Shown here: one piece after another, positions 17,968 to 27,783 of the stretch
Layout: each line of letters starts with the position of its first letter
How positions within the stretch are numbered: position 1 is the first letter of the stretch
NCBI RefSeq assembly: GCF_002937075.1
Contig: NZ_NHSJ01000121.1
Location: forward strand, 1 to 64,000
Source of the DNA: Rhodoblastus sphagnicola
Lineage (GTDB): Bacteria > Pseudomonadota > Alphaproteobacteria > Rhizobiales > Beijerinckiaceae
Direction of reading: 5' to 3'
DNA length: 64,000 bases
Position numbers and translations under genes: made by a program
Notes under the pieces: generated by a model
Told to the model about the DNA's origin: nothing
The model's input: the letters and a program-made list of their open reading frames with translations, nothing else
Databases searched by the model: none

Positions 17968-18930
17968 TCAGGCGAGCAAGAACAGGCCGATATTCTTCAA
18001 GGACGAGTTGAACCAGAGTCCGTGCCGGACCAGCGCCAGCCTCCGTTCGAGCGGCCCGAGCTGCGGAAAACGTGCGAGCGCTTTCAACGCGGCCAATTCA
18101 TCCGCAGGCAATCGCGCGGCATGAATATCGGCGAAGGCGCCGGCCTGTCGTGACGCCTGACCGAGCACGTGCTGGACGCGCTGGCGCGCGCTTGTCGGCG
18201 CGGACACGAGGCGGCCGAGCGCGCCCGACAAGGACGACGTGAACGGATCCTTGGTGGCGTTGGCCCCATGCCGGAGGTAGCGCATGGTGATATCGGGCAA
18301 AAGAATGAGCTGGCCAAACGCGATCGCCACCAGAGCCATCCACCAGTCCTGATAGACCGCGCCCGGCGGCATGGGCAGCGCCTGCGCGAGCAAGGCGCGG
18401 TTGACCGCCATGGTCGAACCCAGCGCGGCCGATTCCATCGCCGTGCGGCGCGTGGACGAGCGGGCGGGCGGACCGCTTCGGGTCCAGCGCCAGTATGAGG
18501 CCGCGACCAGGCGCCCCTCGTGATCGACCACCTGTGCGTCCGTGCTGATGGCGATGGGCGTGTGTTCGCCGAATTTCGCTTCCGCCGCGCGCAAGGCGCC
18601 AAGCGTCAGGGCCACGCGGTTGGGCAACCAGCGGTCGTCGGGGTCTGCGGTGAGAATCCAGGGCGCGGTCGTGGCGGCGAGGACCTTGTTGTAATTGCCG
18701 ATAATGCCGAGATTGGGCGAGGGTCCCTCGCCATCGACGAGCAGCATACGCGGCCCCAGGCGGTCCCGCCATTTCCTCAGGACGTCGGCGGTTGCATCCG
18801 CCGAGCCGTCATCGCGCGCCACCAGACGCCACGCGCAATCCAATGTGGACAGATCTTCAATGAAATGATCGATCCATTGCGCCGCATTGTAGCAGGGAAA
18901 TACAATGTCTATTTGAGTATCTGAGTGCAA
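17968..18930 (-). CDS. Family 2 glycosyltransferase
   Basis: Soluble GT-A fold glycosyltransferase of 320 aa. It opens with IDIVFPCYNAAQWIDHFIEDL, has RDDGSADAT for nucleotide binding and the DxD-type ADPDDRW at about residue 95, then QDWWMA as the likely acceptor/catalytic acid region. The pattern resembles rhamnosyl- and other O-antigen transferases. No membrane helix is seen. Its start is 18 bases from a CtrA-type box shared with the divergent radical SAM gene. Donor and acceptor cannot be read from sequence. Confidence 0.85.
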   Translation of the reverse strand: MHSDTQIDIVFPCYNAAQWIDHFIEDLSTLDCAWRLVARDDGSADATADVLRKWRDRLGPRMLLVDGEGPSPNLGIIGNYNKVLAATTAPWILTADPDDRWLPNRVALTLGALRAAEAKFGEHTPIAISTDAQVVDHEGRLVAASYWRWTRSGPPARSSTRRTAMESAALGSTMAVNRALLAQALPMPPGAVYQDWWMALVAIAFGQLILLPDITMRYLRHGANATKDPFTSSLSGALGRLVSAPTSARQRVQHVLGQASRQAGAFADIHAARLPADELAALKALARFPQLGPLERRLALVRHGLWFNSSLKNIGLFLLA

Positions 18931-18947
18931 ATACTTGGTCTCGCTTG

Positions 18948-18962
18948 TTAACGACCCTTTAA
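18948..18962. promoter_or_regulatory. CtrA-type box between divergent polysaccharide genes
   Basis: TTAAcgaccctTTAA is a perfect TTAA-N7-TTAA. It lies 18 bases from the start of the leftward glycosyltransferase gene and 55 from the start of the rightward radical SAM gene. Confidence 0.65.
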
Positions 18963-19016
18963 AGCCTGCCAGCTAACGTAGCATAGCCTGATTCGTGCTT
19001 TTTGAGGAACCGACGC

Positions 19017-20516
19017 ATGAAGTCGCCCGCCGACATGAAGGTCATCCAGATCGAGATCACGAACGCCTGCCCGTTGAAATGTTCGGGCTGCACGCGTCTG
19101 TGCGGGCATCATGAAGAACCCTTCTTCATGGATTTCGAGACCTTCAAGGCGGCCGTCGATTCCCTGAAGGGATTTGACGGCATCGTCGGCGTCATGGGCG
19201 GCGAGCCGACCATCCATCCCGAATTTCCGCGCTTCATGGACTATTATCGCGCCAACGTCGGCTACGACGATCATACGACCGGCTCCTACAAGCCGACCGG
19301 CGATTACATGCGCCACGTCCTCGCCAACACCTGGCACACCGATTACAGCAACAAGCGCGGTCTGTGGTCGATGATGCCGCCGAAATATTACGAGCATTTC
19401 GAACTCATCCAGGACACGTTCGCCTACCAGTCGCTGAACGATCATTCCAAGCCGAGCCTGCACCAGACCCAACTGGTGACCCGCAAGGAGCTGGGCATTC
19501 CCGACGAGGAATGGTTCAAGCTGCGCGATCGCTGCTGGGTGCAGAACCTGTGGAGCGCGTCGATCACGCCCAAGGGCGCTTTCTTCTGCGAGGTGGCGGC
19601 GGCCATGGACGCGACGCTGGGCGGCCCCGGCGGCTGGAAGATCGAGCCGGGCTGGTGGCAACGCAAGCCGGAAGATTTTGGGGACCAGCTTAACTGGTGC
19701 GAGATGTGCAGCGCCTGCCTGCCCATGCCGAGCCGTGACGCGCGCGACCAATGCGACGACGTTTCCCCCGTCTGGGCCGAGAAACTCGAAGGCATCAAGA
19801 GCCCCAAACTGCGCAAGGGGCTGGTCAATGTGTTCGACCCCCAGGTCTGGCAAAAGGACAAGCATTCGATCATCCAGACCCACATGCCCTATATGGACGA
19901 TCAGGAAACCCGGATGGGCAAGGTCCGCGACCGCATGACGCCGCACAAGATCACCGAAGTGCTTTGGCTGACCTGCGCCCTGAAGGACGACGCCGCGCGC
20001 GCGCTGATCGACGCGATGAAAGCGGCGGGCCGGCTCGCCGCCATCGCCTCCCGCGACGAAAACGCGGCGGCGCTCGCGGAACAGGCGGGGGTTCCTTTCG
20101 TCTCCGGCGCGCATGCGCTCAAGGATCTGATCGCCGCGACAAACGGCAAGGACTGGGCCTTGCTCTGCAAGGACGCGGCCATGCCCGTGGAGTTCCTGGA
20201 CTTCGCCAAAACCTGCGTGTTCAACCCCGGCGTCATCCATGGCGGCGGCCCAACCACGCTGGACTATCAGTTCTTCAACTTCCGCGCCCTGTCGCTGCGC
20301 AACGGCGGCGATCTCTTCAATCTCGCCAGCGCCTATCCGGCGCGCAAGGTCGTGACGCTGAAGTCTTGGAAGAAGAAGGACTACGTGCTTTCGGACGTCG
20401 GCATGTTCCTGCGCCGCCTGCTCAAGCGCTGGGTCTGGTTCAATCGCAAGATTCGCGGCAAGGAAGCGGCGCGCGGCTCCTTTGGCGCCTGGAAGGGAAA
20501 CAAGGTGTCGGTGTGA
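19017..20516 (+). CDS. Radical SAM protein of the surface-polysaccharide island, function unknown
   Basis: Protein of 499 aa. The N-terminus has a radical SAM cluster motif (IEITNACPLKCSGCTRLCG, CxxxCxxC) followed by VMGGEPTIHPEF. A second Cys group follows at about residues 175-245 (RCWVQNLWSASITPKGAFFC and WCEMCSACLPMP), consistent with an auxiliary SPASM/twitch-like Fe-S cluster. Residues about 320-440 form a distinct alpha/beta domain that I do not recognise, and the tail is basic. The start at 19017 has gagga 8 bases upstream. Its end overlaps the flippase gene (GTGA), so the two are made together. A radical modification of a lipid-linked sugar or its carrier is plausible; a peptide substrate is not excluded. 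Confidence 0.8.
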   Translation: MKSPADMKVIQIEITNACPLKCSGCTRLCGHHEEPFFMDFETFKAAVDSLKGFDGIVGVMGGEPTIHPEFPRFMDYYRANVGYDDHTTGSYKPTGDYMRHVLANTWHTDYSNKRGLWSMMPPKYYEHFELIQDTFAYQSLNDHSKPSLHQTQLVTRKELGIPDEEWFKLRDRCWVQNLWSASITPKGAFFCEVAAAMDATLGGPGGWKIEPGWWQRKPEDFGDQLNWCEMCSACLPMPSRDARDQCDDVSPVWAEKLEGIKSPKLRKGLVNVFDPQVWQKDKHSIIQTHMPYMDDQETRMGKVRDRMTPHKITEVLWLTCALKDDAARALIDAMKAAGRLAAIASRDENAAALAEQAGVPFVSGAHALKDLIAATNGKDWALLCKDAAMPVEFLDFAKTCVFNPGVIHGGGPTTLDYQFFNFRALSLRNGGDLFNLASAYPARKVVTLKSWKKKDYVLSDVGMFLRRLLKRWVWFNRKIRGKEAARGSFGAWKGNKVSV

Positions 20517-21859
20517 CGCCGGCGCGGGCGCCCTCTTCGCTCGCCGCGCCCGAGGAGAAACGCGGACGGCGCGCCGTCACTTCGTCCGTGGTGGGCGTCG
20601 GTCAGCGCCTGCTTCAGATCGCGAGCGTGCTGTTCATCATGCCGCTCGTCCTGCACATGCTCGGCCGGGACGGGTTTGGCGTCTGGTCCGCCGCCGTGTC
20701 GCTGTCGTGGATGGCCGTCACCGTGGATTTCGGCGTGGGGCAGGCCTTGCTGACCAGCGTCGCCCGCAATCGGGCGCGGGGCGACCTTGCGGAAATCCGG
20801 CGTGAAATCGGGGCGGCGGTGGCGCTGGCGTGCGCCCTTTGCGCCATCGGCGTCGTGCTCGCGCTCACGATCATCCCCGCAGTCGCCGCGCGGGAGACGG
20901 CGGACGCCTATCTGATCTCGGCGCTGTGCCTCGCGGCCAACATTCCCTTCAGCCTCTCCGGCAATATCTGGACCGGCTTGCAGCGTTTCAACATGGCGTT
21001 GATCTGGGAAGCGTTCCAGACGATCATCACGGTTTGCGGCCTGTTCGCGCTCACGCGCGAGAGCGCGGACGTGCGCTGGTATGTGGCCATCACGGCCGGC
21101 GGCCTCCTCGTCGCCAATGCCTGTAGCACCGTCCATCTCTTCGTCCGGCATCCCGAACTGCTTCCAAACTGGGGCGCCGGCGCGGCCGCGTGTTTCGTCC
21201 GCCTGCTGCGAAGCGGCGCGCCGTTCTTCCTGCTCGGCCTCGCGGCCATGCTGTCGATCAATCTCGACAGCGTGATCACTTTGTCGGCGCTCGGGTCGGA
21301 CGCGGCCTCGCGCATGGCCGTGGCGCAGCGGGCGTGCCTGACCGCCTATGGCCTGCTTTGGGTGGTGACGCAGCCGCTCTGGCCCGCCTTTACCGATGCG
21401 ACGACGCGCGGCGATCATTCCTGGGTTCGCCGCCACATTTTCACCGCCCTCGGCATCGTGGGTCTTTGCGCCATTTCCGGTTGCGCCGTTCTCGTCCTGT
21501 TTGGACAGCGCCTCGTTGCGATCTGGATGAACGGCGAACTAGAGATCGACCGGGCCATCCTGTTGGCAGCCTCCGCATGGATCATCGCGTTGAGCATGGG
21601 CCGCGTGGTCGATGTCCTGCTGAACGGGGTCGGCGCGGTCTGGTTTCAGGCCCGCATGGCTCTCGCGCTCGGCGTCGTCGCCTTCGCGCTGAAATTTGCC
21701 TTGGCTCCGGTCCTTGGCGTCGCCGGGATCGTCGGGGCGACCCCACTCGCCTATGCCCTGATTGTCGCGCCGGCCTATGTGGTCTGGCTGCGGCGCTGGC
21801 TGCGGCAGGGCGTCTCGACCGCGGCCGCCGCGCGAGACGAGGCGCTCGACACGGCGTGA
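20513..21859 (+). CDS. Wzx-like oligosaccharide flippase (MATE/MOP superfamily)
   Basis: Integral membrane protein of 448 aa with about 12 hydrophobic helices, typical of Wzx/RfbX transporters that move lipid-linked oligosaccharides across the inner membrane. Family-like features include the early VVGVGQRLLQIASVLFIMPLVLHMLGRDGFGVW and the repeated Gly/Ala-rich helices. The true start is the GTG at 20513, which overlaps the radical SAM stop as GTGA; the frame remains open far upstream, but that part is a shadow of the radical SAM gene. Four bases separate its stop from the convergent UDP-xylose synthase gene. Its presence argues for a Wzx/Wzy-type route, though no Wzy is firmly identified here. 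Confidence 0.85.
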   Translation: MTPARAPSSLAAPEEKRGRRAVTSSVVGVGQRLLQIASVLFIMPLVLHMLGRDGFGVWSAAVSLSWMAVTVDFGVGQALLTSVARNRARGDLAEIRREIGAAVALACALCAIGVVLALTIIPAVAARETADAYLISALCLAANIPFSLSGNIWTGLQRFNMALIWEAFQTIITVCGLFALTRESADVRWYVAITAGGLLVANACSTVHLFVRHPELLPNWGAGAAACFVRLLRSGAPFFLLGLAAMLSINLDSVITLSALGSDAASRMAVAQRACLTAYGLLWVVTQPLWPAFTDATTRGDHSWVRRHIFTALGIVGLCAISGCAVLVLFGQRLVAIWMNGELEIDRAILLAASAWIIALSMGRVVDVLLNGVGAVWFQARMALALGVVAFALKFALAPVLGVAGIVGATPLAYALIVAPAYVVWLRRWLRQGVSTAAAARDEALDTA

Positions 21860-21863
21860 AGTC

Positions 21864-22844
21864 TCAGCAGGCGCGGATGGCGCCGATCGCGCGGGAGGGT
21901 TCGTTGTTGCGCAGGTAATTCTCGAAATAGGCGATGGTCTTGCCAAGACCTTCCCGCAACTGAATCGTCGGGCGCCAGTCGAGGATCTCGTTGGCCTTGG
22001 CGATGTCGGGCTTGCGCTGCCGAGGGTCGTCCGAGGGCAAAGGCCGGAAGGTCACGCGCGATCGGGAACCCGTCAGTTCGATGACCTGCTCGGCCAGTTG
22101 CAGCATGGTGAATTCGTTGGGATTGCCGATGTTGATCGGCCCGACGGTTTCCGGCCCGGTCGCCATCATGCGGATCATCGCCTCGATGAGGTCGTCGACA
22201 TAGCAGAACGAGCGGGTCTGCGCGCCGTCGCCGAAAATCGTGATCTCCTCGCCCTTGAGCGCCTGCATGATGAAATTGGACACGACGCGGCCGTCATTGG
22301 GATGCATGCGCGGGCCGTAAGTGTTGAAGATGCGCACGATCTTGGCGCTCAACTTGTGCTGCCGGACATAGTCGATCACCAGGGTCTCGGCGCATCGCTT
22401 GCCTTCGTCGTAGCAGGAGCGCAATCCGATCGGATTGACGTTGCCCCAATATTCCTCGGGCTGGGGATGCACGCTCGGATCGCCATACACTTCCGAGGTC
22501 GAGGCCTGAAGGAATTTGACCTTCAGCCTTTTGGCGAGACCGAGCATGTTGATCGCGCCGATGACGCTGGTCTTGGTCGTCTGCACCGGATCGAACTGGT
22601 AATGGATCGGCGAGGCCGGGCAGGCGAGATTGTAGATCTCGTCCACTTCGACATAGAGCGGGAAGGTCACGTCGTGACGCAGCAACTCGAACGCCTTGTG
22701 GTCGAGCAGATGGGTCACATTGCGCCGTGTGCCCGTGAAGAAATTATCGACGCAGAGAACGTCGTGCCCGGCCTCCAGCAGCCGTTCGCACAAATGCGAC
22801 CCCAGAAAGCCTGCGCCGCCCGTCACGAGAATTCTCTTGTGCAT
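21864..22844 (-). CDS. UDP-glucuronate decarboxylase (UDP-xylose synthase)
   Basis: Extended SDR of 326 aa that oxidises and decarboxylates UDP-glucuronate to UDP-xylose. It carries the signature sequence of this family: [51 protein letters not shown], the catalytic pair in SCYDEGKR, and [21 protein letters not shown]. The ATG has aggaaag 7 bases upstream. It is the last gene of the leftward rfbF-rfbG-rfbH-membrane protein run, 43 bases after the membrane protein, and supplies a pentose donor for the surface polysaccharide. Confidence 0.95.
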   Translation of the reverse strand: MHKRILVTGGAGFLGSHLCERLLEAGHDVLCVDNFFTGTRRNVTHLLDHKAFELLRHDVTFPLYVEVDEIYNLACPASPIHYQFDPVQTTKTSVIGAINMLGLAKRLKVKFLQASTSEVYGDPSVHPQPEEYWGNVNPIGLRSCYDEGKRCAETLVIDYVRQHKLSAKIVRIFNTYGPRMHPNDGRVVSNFIMQALKGEEITIFGDGAQTRSFCYVDDLIEAMIRMMATGPETVGPINIGNPNEFTMLQLAEQVIELTGSRSRVTFRPLPSDDPRQRKPDIAKANEILDWRPTIQLREGLGKTIAYFENYLRNNEPSRAIGAIRAC

Positions 22845-22887
22845 TTTGACTTTCCTGAGTGGGGACGTGATTGCGCTTCAGGCCCGG

Positions 22888-24426
22888 TCAGCGGTCCTTG
22901 AGGACTGGATGATCGGGCCAGCAGCGACCGGCGCCCATTGTTTCGAACGATTCGTCGCGGGTGGGTTGCGGCAGCAACCAGCCCGGCGCGCCTCTGGTCG
23001 GCGCGATGTAATTGGTGGGGACGCCGCCAGGGGTCAGTTCATCGGTCGCCGTGATCAGATTGCAGGCGCTGATGTTGTAGCGCGGCAGCAGCAGGGCTTC
23101 CGAGATTTCGATCAGCGGGCCCCCCGCGCCGACAATGACCAGCGCGAGGCCGGTCATGCGCGCGAGACGTTGGGTGGGTTCGAGGGCGAGCAAGGTCGAA
23201 ATGAAGGTGAACGCCAACAGGAACAAGGGCGCGATCGAGCCGCGCATGACGAGATCGTTGCTGGGGCCGAATTTGTAAAGCGGCAGCAGCAGGAGAAACC
23301 CAACCGAAATGACCAGGAGCGGCTTCAACTCCGGTCGCACGCGGGGCCACAGCGCCGCGAGAAACAGCGCATGGGGAATTTCGACCAGAAGGAACAGAGA
23401 ATATGTGCTCCAGAACCCGGTCGCCCGCGCAACCGCGTCATGGGAGATGGAGCCGGCGTCGGCCACCAGATAGACGGCCACGGGCAGAAAACAGGCCGCC
23501 GCCGCGCCGCCGAGCCAGAACCGAAGCGATTTCGGCGCTTCCGCGCGGTCGCGCCAGACGAACCACACGAGGAAGGCGGGCGCCGCCAGCGGCGCGAGCG
23601 GCGACCAGAACAGCAAGGCCGCGAAGATCGCGCCCAAGGCGCCGAGATCGAGTTCGCGCCGCGCCACGGCCACCACCGCCAGCGCGAAGAACCAGCCGGG
23701 GAAGGCATGGTTGGGCACGTAAAAAATCTGGGTGACATGGGCCGAATACTGGAACAGGCGCGCCCACCATTCCGGTTCGCCGCGCATGGTCCAGACGCCG
23801 GTCTGAACGTAGTCGTGGATGATGGAGGAAAACCACGGCAGCAGATCGAGGCCGCTGAAGACAACCAGCAGCAACGCCATGGCGAGGCCGCCGCCGAGGA
23901 TCGCGGCAAGGTAGAGCACAATGGCGAGCAGGAGCGCGTTCTGCGCCAGCAGCACGACATGGGCCGCCATCAGGCCGAAAAAATGTCCGACGAGGCCGGG
24001 GATCATGTACATGCCGAGCGGCGCGCGCAAAAAGTAAGTTTCGTCGCCAAGCCGGTAATATACCGGCGCGACATGGCGCGTGACATCGGCGAGCACGGCG
24101 TCGCGCGTCAGCCAATCGGCGTTGGCCCAGAACAGATGCGTTTCGCCGCCAAGCAGGCACAGCGTGAGCGCGACGAGGCCGCAGGTTCCCAACAAGCGCG
24201 CGTCAATCGGCGCATCGAGCAGGACGCCGGAGGCGCGATGGGTCAGCAGCAGCGCGGCGACGCCACAGCAGCCGATGAGAACCGCGATCATCGCCGGCGC
24301 GGCTAGGCCGGTCGCCCAGATCGCATTGCCGGCGACGAAAACCAGCCCGGCGGCGTTGAAGACCGCCCGGTTGGTGACGACGACGGCCTCGGGCTTGGCT
24401 TGGGGCAAGGCGTCCGTCGCCGTCAT
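22888..24426 (-). CDS. Polytopic membrane protein of the polysaccharide island, possibly GT-C or polymerase
   Basis: Protein of 512 aa with about 11 hydrophobic helices (for example residues 23-60, 85-100, 150-190, 240-270 and 330-400) and a soluble C-terminus carrying a few Pro/Trp motifs. I do not recognise a named family. Size, topology and position suggest a glycosyltransferase of GT-C type or a Wzy-like polymerase. It begins 1 base after the rfbH stop and is therefore in the CDP-sugar operon. A long open frame on the opposite strand is a shadow. Confidence 0.75.
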   Translation of the reverse strand: MTATDALPQAKPEAVVVTNRAVFNAAGLVFVAGNAIWATGLAAPAMIAVLIGCCGVAALLLTHRASGVLLDAPIDARLLGTCGLVALTLCLLGGETHLFWANADWLTRDAVLADVTRHVAPVYYRLGDETYFLRAPLGMYMIPGLVGHFFGLMAAHVVLLAQNALLLAIVLYLAAILGGGLAMALLLVVFSGLDLLPWFSSIIHDYVQTGVWTMRGEPEWWARLFQYSAHVTQIFYVPNHAFPGWFFALAVVAVARRELDLGALGAIFAALLFWSPLAPLAAPAFLVWFVWRDRAEAPKSLRFWLGGAAAACFLPVAVYLVADAGSISHDAVARATGFWSTYSLFLLVEIPHALFLAALWPRVRPELKPLLVISVGFLLLLPLYKFGPSNDLVMRGSIAPLFLLAFTFISTLLALEPTQRLARMTGLALVIVGAGGPLIEISEALLLPRYNISACNLITATDELTPGGVPTNYIAPTRGAPGWLLPQPTRDESFETMGAGRCWPDHPVLKDR

Positions 24427-24427
24427 G

Positions 24428-25774
24428 TCAGGCGCTCTGGCGGGTTGCGGCGGGACGGCGCAAAGCTTCGCGCATGGCGTCGATCATGTGGTCGAGATGG
24501 GCGACCTCGAGTCCGGGATAGACACCGATCCAAAAGGTGCGGTCCACGACGATGTCGGCGTTGGCGAGCGCGCCGGCGATGCGGTATGCGCGATCCTTCA
24601 TGTAGGGCTGGCGCACGAGATTGCCGCCGAACAGAAGCCGCGTCCCGATCCTTTCCGCGTTGAGTTGCTGGACGAGCGCGTCGCGCGAAACCGGCGCGGT
24701 CTCGCGCAGCGTGAGTGGAAAGCCGAACCAGGACGGCTCCGTCCCAGGCGTCGCCTCGGGCAGGATCAACACATCTTCAAGGCCGCGCAGGCCGTGTTTC
24801 AGATGCTCGAAATTGCGACGGCGGGCGGCGATAAAATCTTCGAGGCGGTCGAGTTGCGCCAGTCCCACCGCCGCCTGCATGTCGGTGATCTTCAGGTTGA
24901 AGCCGAGATGCGAATAGACATATTTGTGGTCGTATCCCTGGGGCAAATCGCCGAGTTTCCAGCCATAGCGCTTGTTGCAGGTGGCGTCCTTGCCGGGCGC
25001 GCAATAGCAGTCGCGGCCCCAGTCGCGAAAACTCTCCATGATCTTGGCGAGTTGCGGATTGTCGGTGAAGACGGCTCCGCCCTCGCCCATGGTGATGTGA
25101 TGGGCCGGATAAAAACTCAGCGTGCCGATGTCGCCGAACGTCCCGACATGCCGGCCATCGACGGTGGCGCCGAGCGCGTCGCAGCAATCCTCGATCAGCC
25201 ACAGGCCATGCTTGTCGCAGAGCGCCTTGATCGCCTTGACGTTGAACGGATTGCCCAGCGTGTGCGCGACCATGATCGCTTTTGTCTTGGGACCGATGGC
25301 GGCCTCGAGCGCGGCGACATCGATGTTGTAAGTGGGGATGTCCACATCGACGAAAACCGGAATCGCGCCCCAAAAAATCGCCGGATTGACGGTGGTGGGA
25401 AAGCCGGTGGCGCAGGTGATGACCTCGTCGCCCGGCCTGATCTGGCGGTCTTTCAGGCGCGGCGAGGTCAGCGCCGAGAAAGCCACCAGATTGGCCGAGG
25501 AGCCGGAATTGACGGTCAGCGCATATTTCGCTCCGACGCGCGCGGCGAGTTTTTGCTCGAAGGCGTCGTTGAACCGTCCGGTGGTCAGCCAGAAATCCAG
25601 CGCCGCATCGACCAGAGTCTGCATTTCGCGCGCGCCATAGACCCGGCCGGAGACCGGGACGCTCGCGCCCGGCGCGAACGCAGGCTGGCGGTGCGCGAGG
25701 TCGTGGTAGCGCCCGACCAGATCGAGGATTTGCGCGCGCAGGGCTTCGGCTTCAGGCGATTCTTTCGGCTGCAT
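24428..25774 (-). CDS. rfbH: CDP-6-deoxy-L-threo-D-glycero-4-hexulose-3-dehydrase (RfbH/E1)
   Basis: PMP-dependent dehydrase (448 aa) that removes the 3-hydroxyl of CDP-4-keto-6-deoxyglucose, leading to CDP-3,6-dideoxyhexoses such as abequose, tyvelose, paratose or ascarylose. The aminotransferase fold is visible, with the family-defining His-for-Lys change in [16 protein letters not shown]: His replaces the PLP-binding Lys of ordinary aminotransferases. Iron-sulfur Cys residues are present ([18 protein letters not shown]). The start at 25774 has aggaa upstream and overlaps rfbG by 23 bases. The usual partner reductase (E3) is not in the window. Confidence 0.94.
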   Translation of the reverse strand: MQPKESPEAEALRAQILDLVGRYHDLAHRQPAFAPGASVPVSGRVYGAREMQTLVDAALDFWLTTGRFNDAFEQKLAARVGAKYALTVNSGSSANLVAFSALTSPRLKDRQIRPGDEVITCATGFPTTVNPAIFWGAIPVFVDVDIPTYNIDVAALEAAIGPKTKAIMVAHTLGNPFNVKAIKALCDKHGLWLIEDCCDALGATVDGRHVGTFGDIGTLSFYPAHHITMGEGGAVFTDNPQLAKIMESFRDWGRDCYCAPGKDATCNKRYGWKLGDLPQGYDHKYVYSHLGFNLKITDMQAAVGLAQLDRLEDFIAARRRNFEHLKHGLRGLEDVLILPEATPGTEPSWFGFPLTLRETAPVSRDALVQQLNAERIGTRLLFGGNLVRQPYMKDRAYRIAGALANADIVVDRTFWIGVYPGLEVAHLDHMIDAMREALRRPAATRQSA

Positions 25775-26882
25775 GCTGTTCCTGGGTCGCGCCCGACTCA
25801 TGCGCGGGAAAGGGAGAGGTCAACCGCACACGCTGACCGAGATAGGCGTCGATCTGGTCGAAGGTTTTTCCGCGCACGTCCGCGCCCGTTGCGTGGGCGC
25901 GATACCAGCGCGCCGTCCAGTCCACGGCCTCGTCGAAGCTCAGCAGCGGCCGCCAGTCGAGCTTCTCGCGCGCCTTGCTGGCGTCGAGGCGCAAAAGACC
26001 GGCCTCGTGCGGATGCGCGGCGCGATCGGGGGTCCAGCGCGCGCCGGGGCCCCAGGCGGCGATGAAGCGGGTGATGAGCGCCTCGACATCCCGCTCGCTA
26101 TCGGGACCGGGGCCGAAATTCCAGCCGTCGGCGAAAGCTTCACCGTGACGCGCGGCTTGTTCGGCCAGCATGAGATAGCCCGACAGCGGCTCCAGCACAT
26201 GCTGCCAGGGACGCACCGCCTTTGGCGCGCGCACGTCCAGCGGACGACCGGCGGCAAAAGCGCGCACGGCGTCGGGAAGGATGCGGTTGTCGGCGAAATC
26301 GCCGCCCCCGATCACATTGCCCGCGCGGGCCGTGGCGATGGTCGCCCCTTGGGCGAAGAACGAGGCGCGATAGGAGGCGGTGACGAGTTCGGCGCAGGCC
26401 TTGCTGTTGGAATAGGGATCGCGGCCGCCCAACGGATCGGTTTCGCGATAGCCCCGGAGCCATTCGCGATTGTCGTAGCATTTGTCGGTGGTGACGTTGA
26501 CCAGCGCTTGCAGATTGGGGCAGGCGCGCGCGGCTTCGAGCACGTTGACCGAGCCCATCACATTGGTCTGGAAGGTGGCGACCGGATCGGCATAGCCGGA
26601 TTTCACCAGCGGCTGGGCCGCCATGTGGATGACGATTTCCGGATCGGCGGCGATCATGACGCGGCGCAGCCTGTCGAGATCGTTGACGTCGCCGCGCACA
26701 TCTTCAAGCGTGTCGCCGACCGACAGGAGATCGAACAGGGACGGGTCGGTGGGGGGGGCGAGGGCGTAGCCGGTGGTCTCGGCGTTCAGCCGCGCCAGCA
26801 TCAGCGACAGCCACGCGCCCTTGAAGCCGGTGTGGCCGGTGACAAAGACGCGTTTCCTGCGCCAGAACCCTGAGTCGATCAC
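25752..26882 (-). CDS. rfbG: CDP-glucose 4,6-dehydratase
   Basis: Extended SDR (376 aa) converting CDP-glucose to CDP-4-keto-6-deoxyglucose. Motifs: [42 protein letters not shown], the catalytic Tyr and Lys in [11 protein letters not shown], and [17 protein letters not shown]. The start is taken as GTG at 26882 because it matches the canonical M-I-D-x-x-F-W N-terminus, has ggagg 5 bases upstream and overlaps the rfbF stop as GTGA; ATGs at 26885 and 26894 are alternatives. It acts between RfbF and RfbH. Confidence 0.95.
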   Translation of the reverse strand: MIDSGFWRRKRVFVTGHTGFKGAWLSLMLARLNAETTGYALAPPTDPSLFDLLSVGDTLEDVRGDVNDLDRLRRVMIAADPEIVIHMAAQPLVKSGYADPVATFQTNVMGSVNVLEAARACPNLQALVNVTTDKCYDNREWLRGYRETDPLGGRDPYSNSKACAELVTASYRASFFAQGATIATARAGNVIGGGDFADNRILPDAVRAFAAGRPLDVRAPKAVRPWQHVLEPLSGYLMLAEQAARHGEAFADGWNFGPGPDSERDVEALITRFIAAWGPGARWTPDRAAHPHEAGLLRLDASKAREKLDWRPLLSFDEAVDWTARWYRAHATGADVRGKTFDQIDAYLGQRVRLTSPFPAHESGATQEQHAAERIA

Positions 26883-27649
26883 CATACCCTCCATGGCGCC
26901 GCCCCGCTCGCCCATTGCTCTTCGAGAAAGGTCTTGTCGCGCAACGTGTCCATCGGCGCCCAGAAACCGGGATGGCTGTAGGCTTGAAGCTCGCCCATGG
27001 CGGTGAGCCTGCTCATCGGTTCGCGCTCCCAGACGGTGTCGTCGCCGTCGATCAGGTCGCAGACCTTGGGCGACAGCAGAAAGAAGCCGCCGCTGATCCA
27101 GCCGCCCTCGTCATCGGGCTTTTCGGTGAAGGCGGTGACGCGCGCGCCGTCGAGTGCGATGCTGCCGAAGCGCTTGGCCGGCCGCACGGCGGTGACGGTG
27201 GCGAGTTTGCCATGGGCGCGGTGGAAGGCGAGTTGGCGAGTGAGGTCGATGTCGCCCACGCCGTCGCCGTAAGTGAGGGCGAATGCGTCGTCATCTCCGA
27301 CAAAATCGCGAATGCGCTTGATGCGACCGCCGGTCATGGTCTTCTCGCCGGTGTCGATCAGCGTCACGCGCCAGGGTTCGGCATGTTCGCGATGCACTTC
27401 CATCCGGTTGGCGCGCATGTCGAAGGTGACGTCCGACATGTGCAGGAAGTAGTTCGAGAAGAATTCCTTGATGTAATAGCCTCTGTAACCGAGACAAATC
27501 ACGAATTCGTTGAAGCCATGCGCCGAATAGATTTTCATGATGTGCCAGAGAATCGGACGCCCGCCGATCTCGATCATGGGCTTGGGCCGGACCGCCGTTT
27601 CCTCGGCAAGCCGTGTGCCCATCCCGCCGGTCAGGATAACCACCTTCAT
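26879..27649 (-). CDS. rfbF: Glucose-1-phosphate cytidylyltransferase
   Basis: RfbF (256 aa) makes CDP-glucose from glucose-1-phosphate and CTP, opening the CDP-dideoxyhexose pathway. The nucleotidyltransferase motif MKVVILTGGMGTRLAEETAVRPKP is at the N-terminus, followed by GGRPILWHIMKIYS and LTYGDGVGDID. The start at 27649 is the first Met of this motif, with gagg upstream. It heads the leftward rfbFGH operon and diverges from a large membrane-protein gene across about 130 bases. Confidence 0.95.
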   Translation of the reverse strand: MKVVILTGGMGTRLAEETAVRPKPMIEIGGRPILWHIMKIYSAHGFNEFVICLGYRGYYIKEFFSNYFLHMSDVTFDMRANRMEVHREHAEPWRVTLIDTGEKTMTGGRIKRIRDFVGDDDAFALTYGDGVGDIDLTRQLAFHRAHGKLATVTAVRPAKRFGSIALDGARVTAFTEKPDDEGGWISGGFFLLSPKVCDLIDGDDTVWEREPMSRLTAMGELQAYSHPGFWAPMDTLRDKTFLEEQWASGAAPWRVW

Positions 27650-27783
27650 GAAATTGCCTCGACTCGCGGCGAACCCGCGTGGGAATCGGGCCATCGTTCC
27701 GGGGCCAGCATGGCTGACGCGGCGTAAAGGATACGTTAAGGCGGGCTGCGGCGGCCCTTGCGTAAGCGTTCCTTAAGGCGCGC

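Noticed and set aside
19751-20512. Upstream extension of the flippase frame
   Set aside because: This part overlaps the radical SAM gene in another frame. The GTGA start at 20513 gives a normal flippase.
22696-26065. Long rightward open frames antisense to the membrane protein, rfbH and rfbG
   Set aside because: Arg/Gln/Glu-rich shadow translations opposite well-supported genes.
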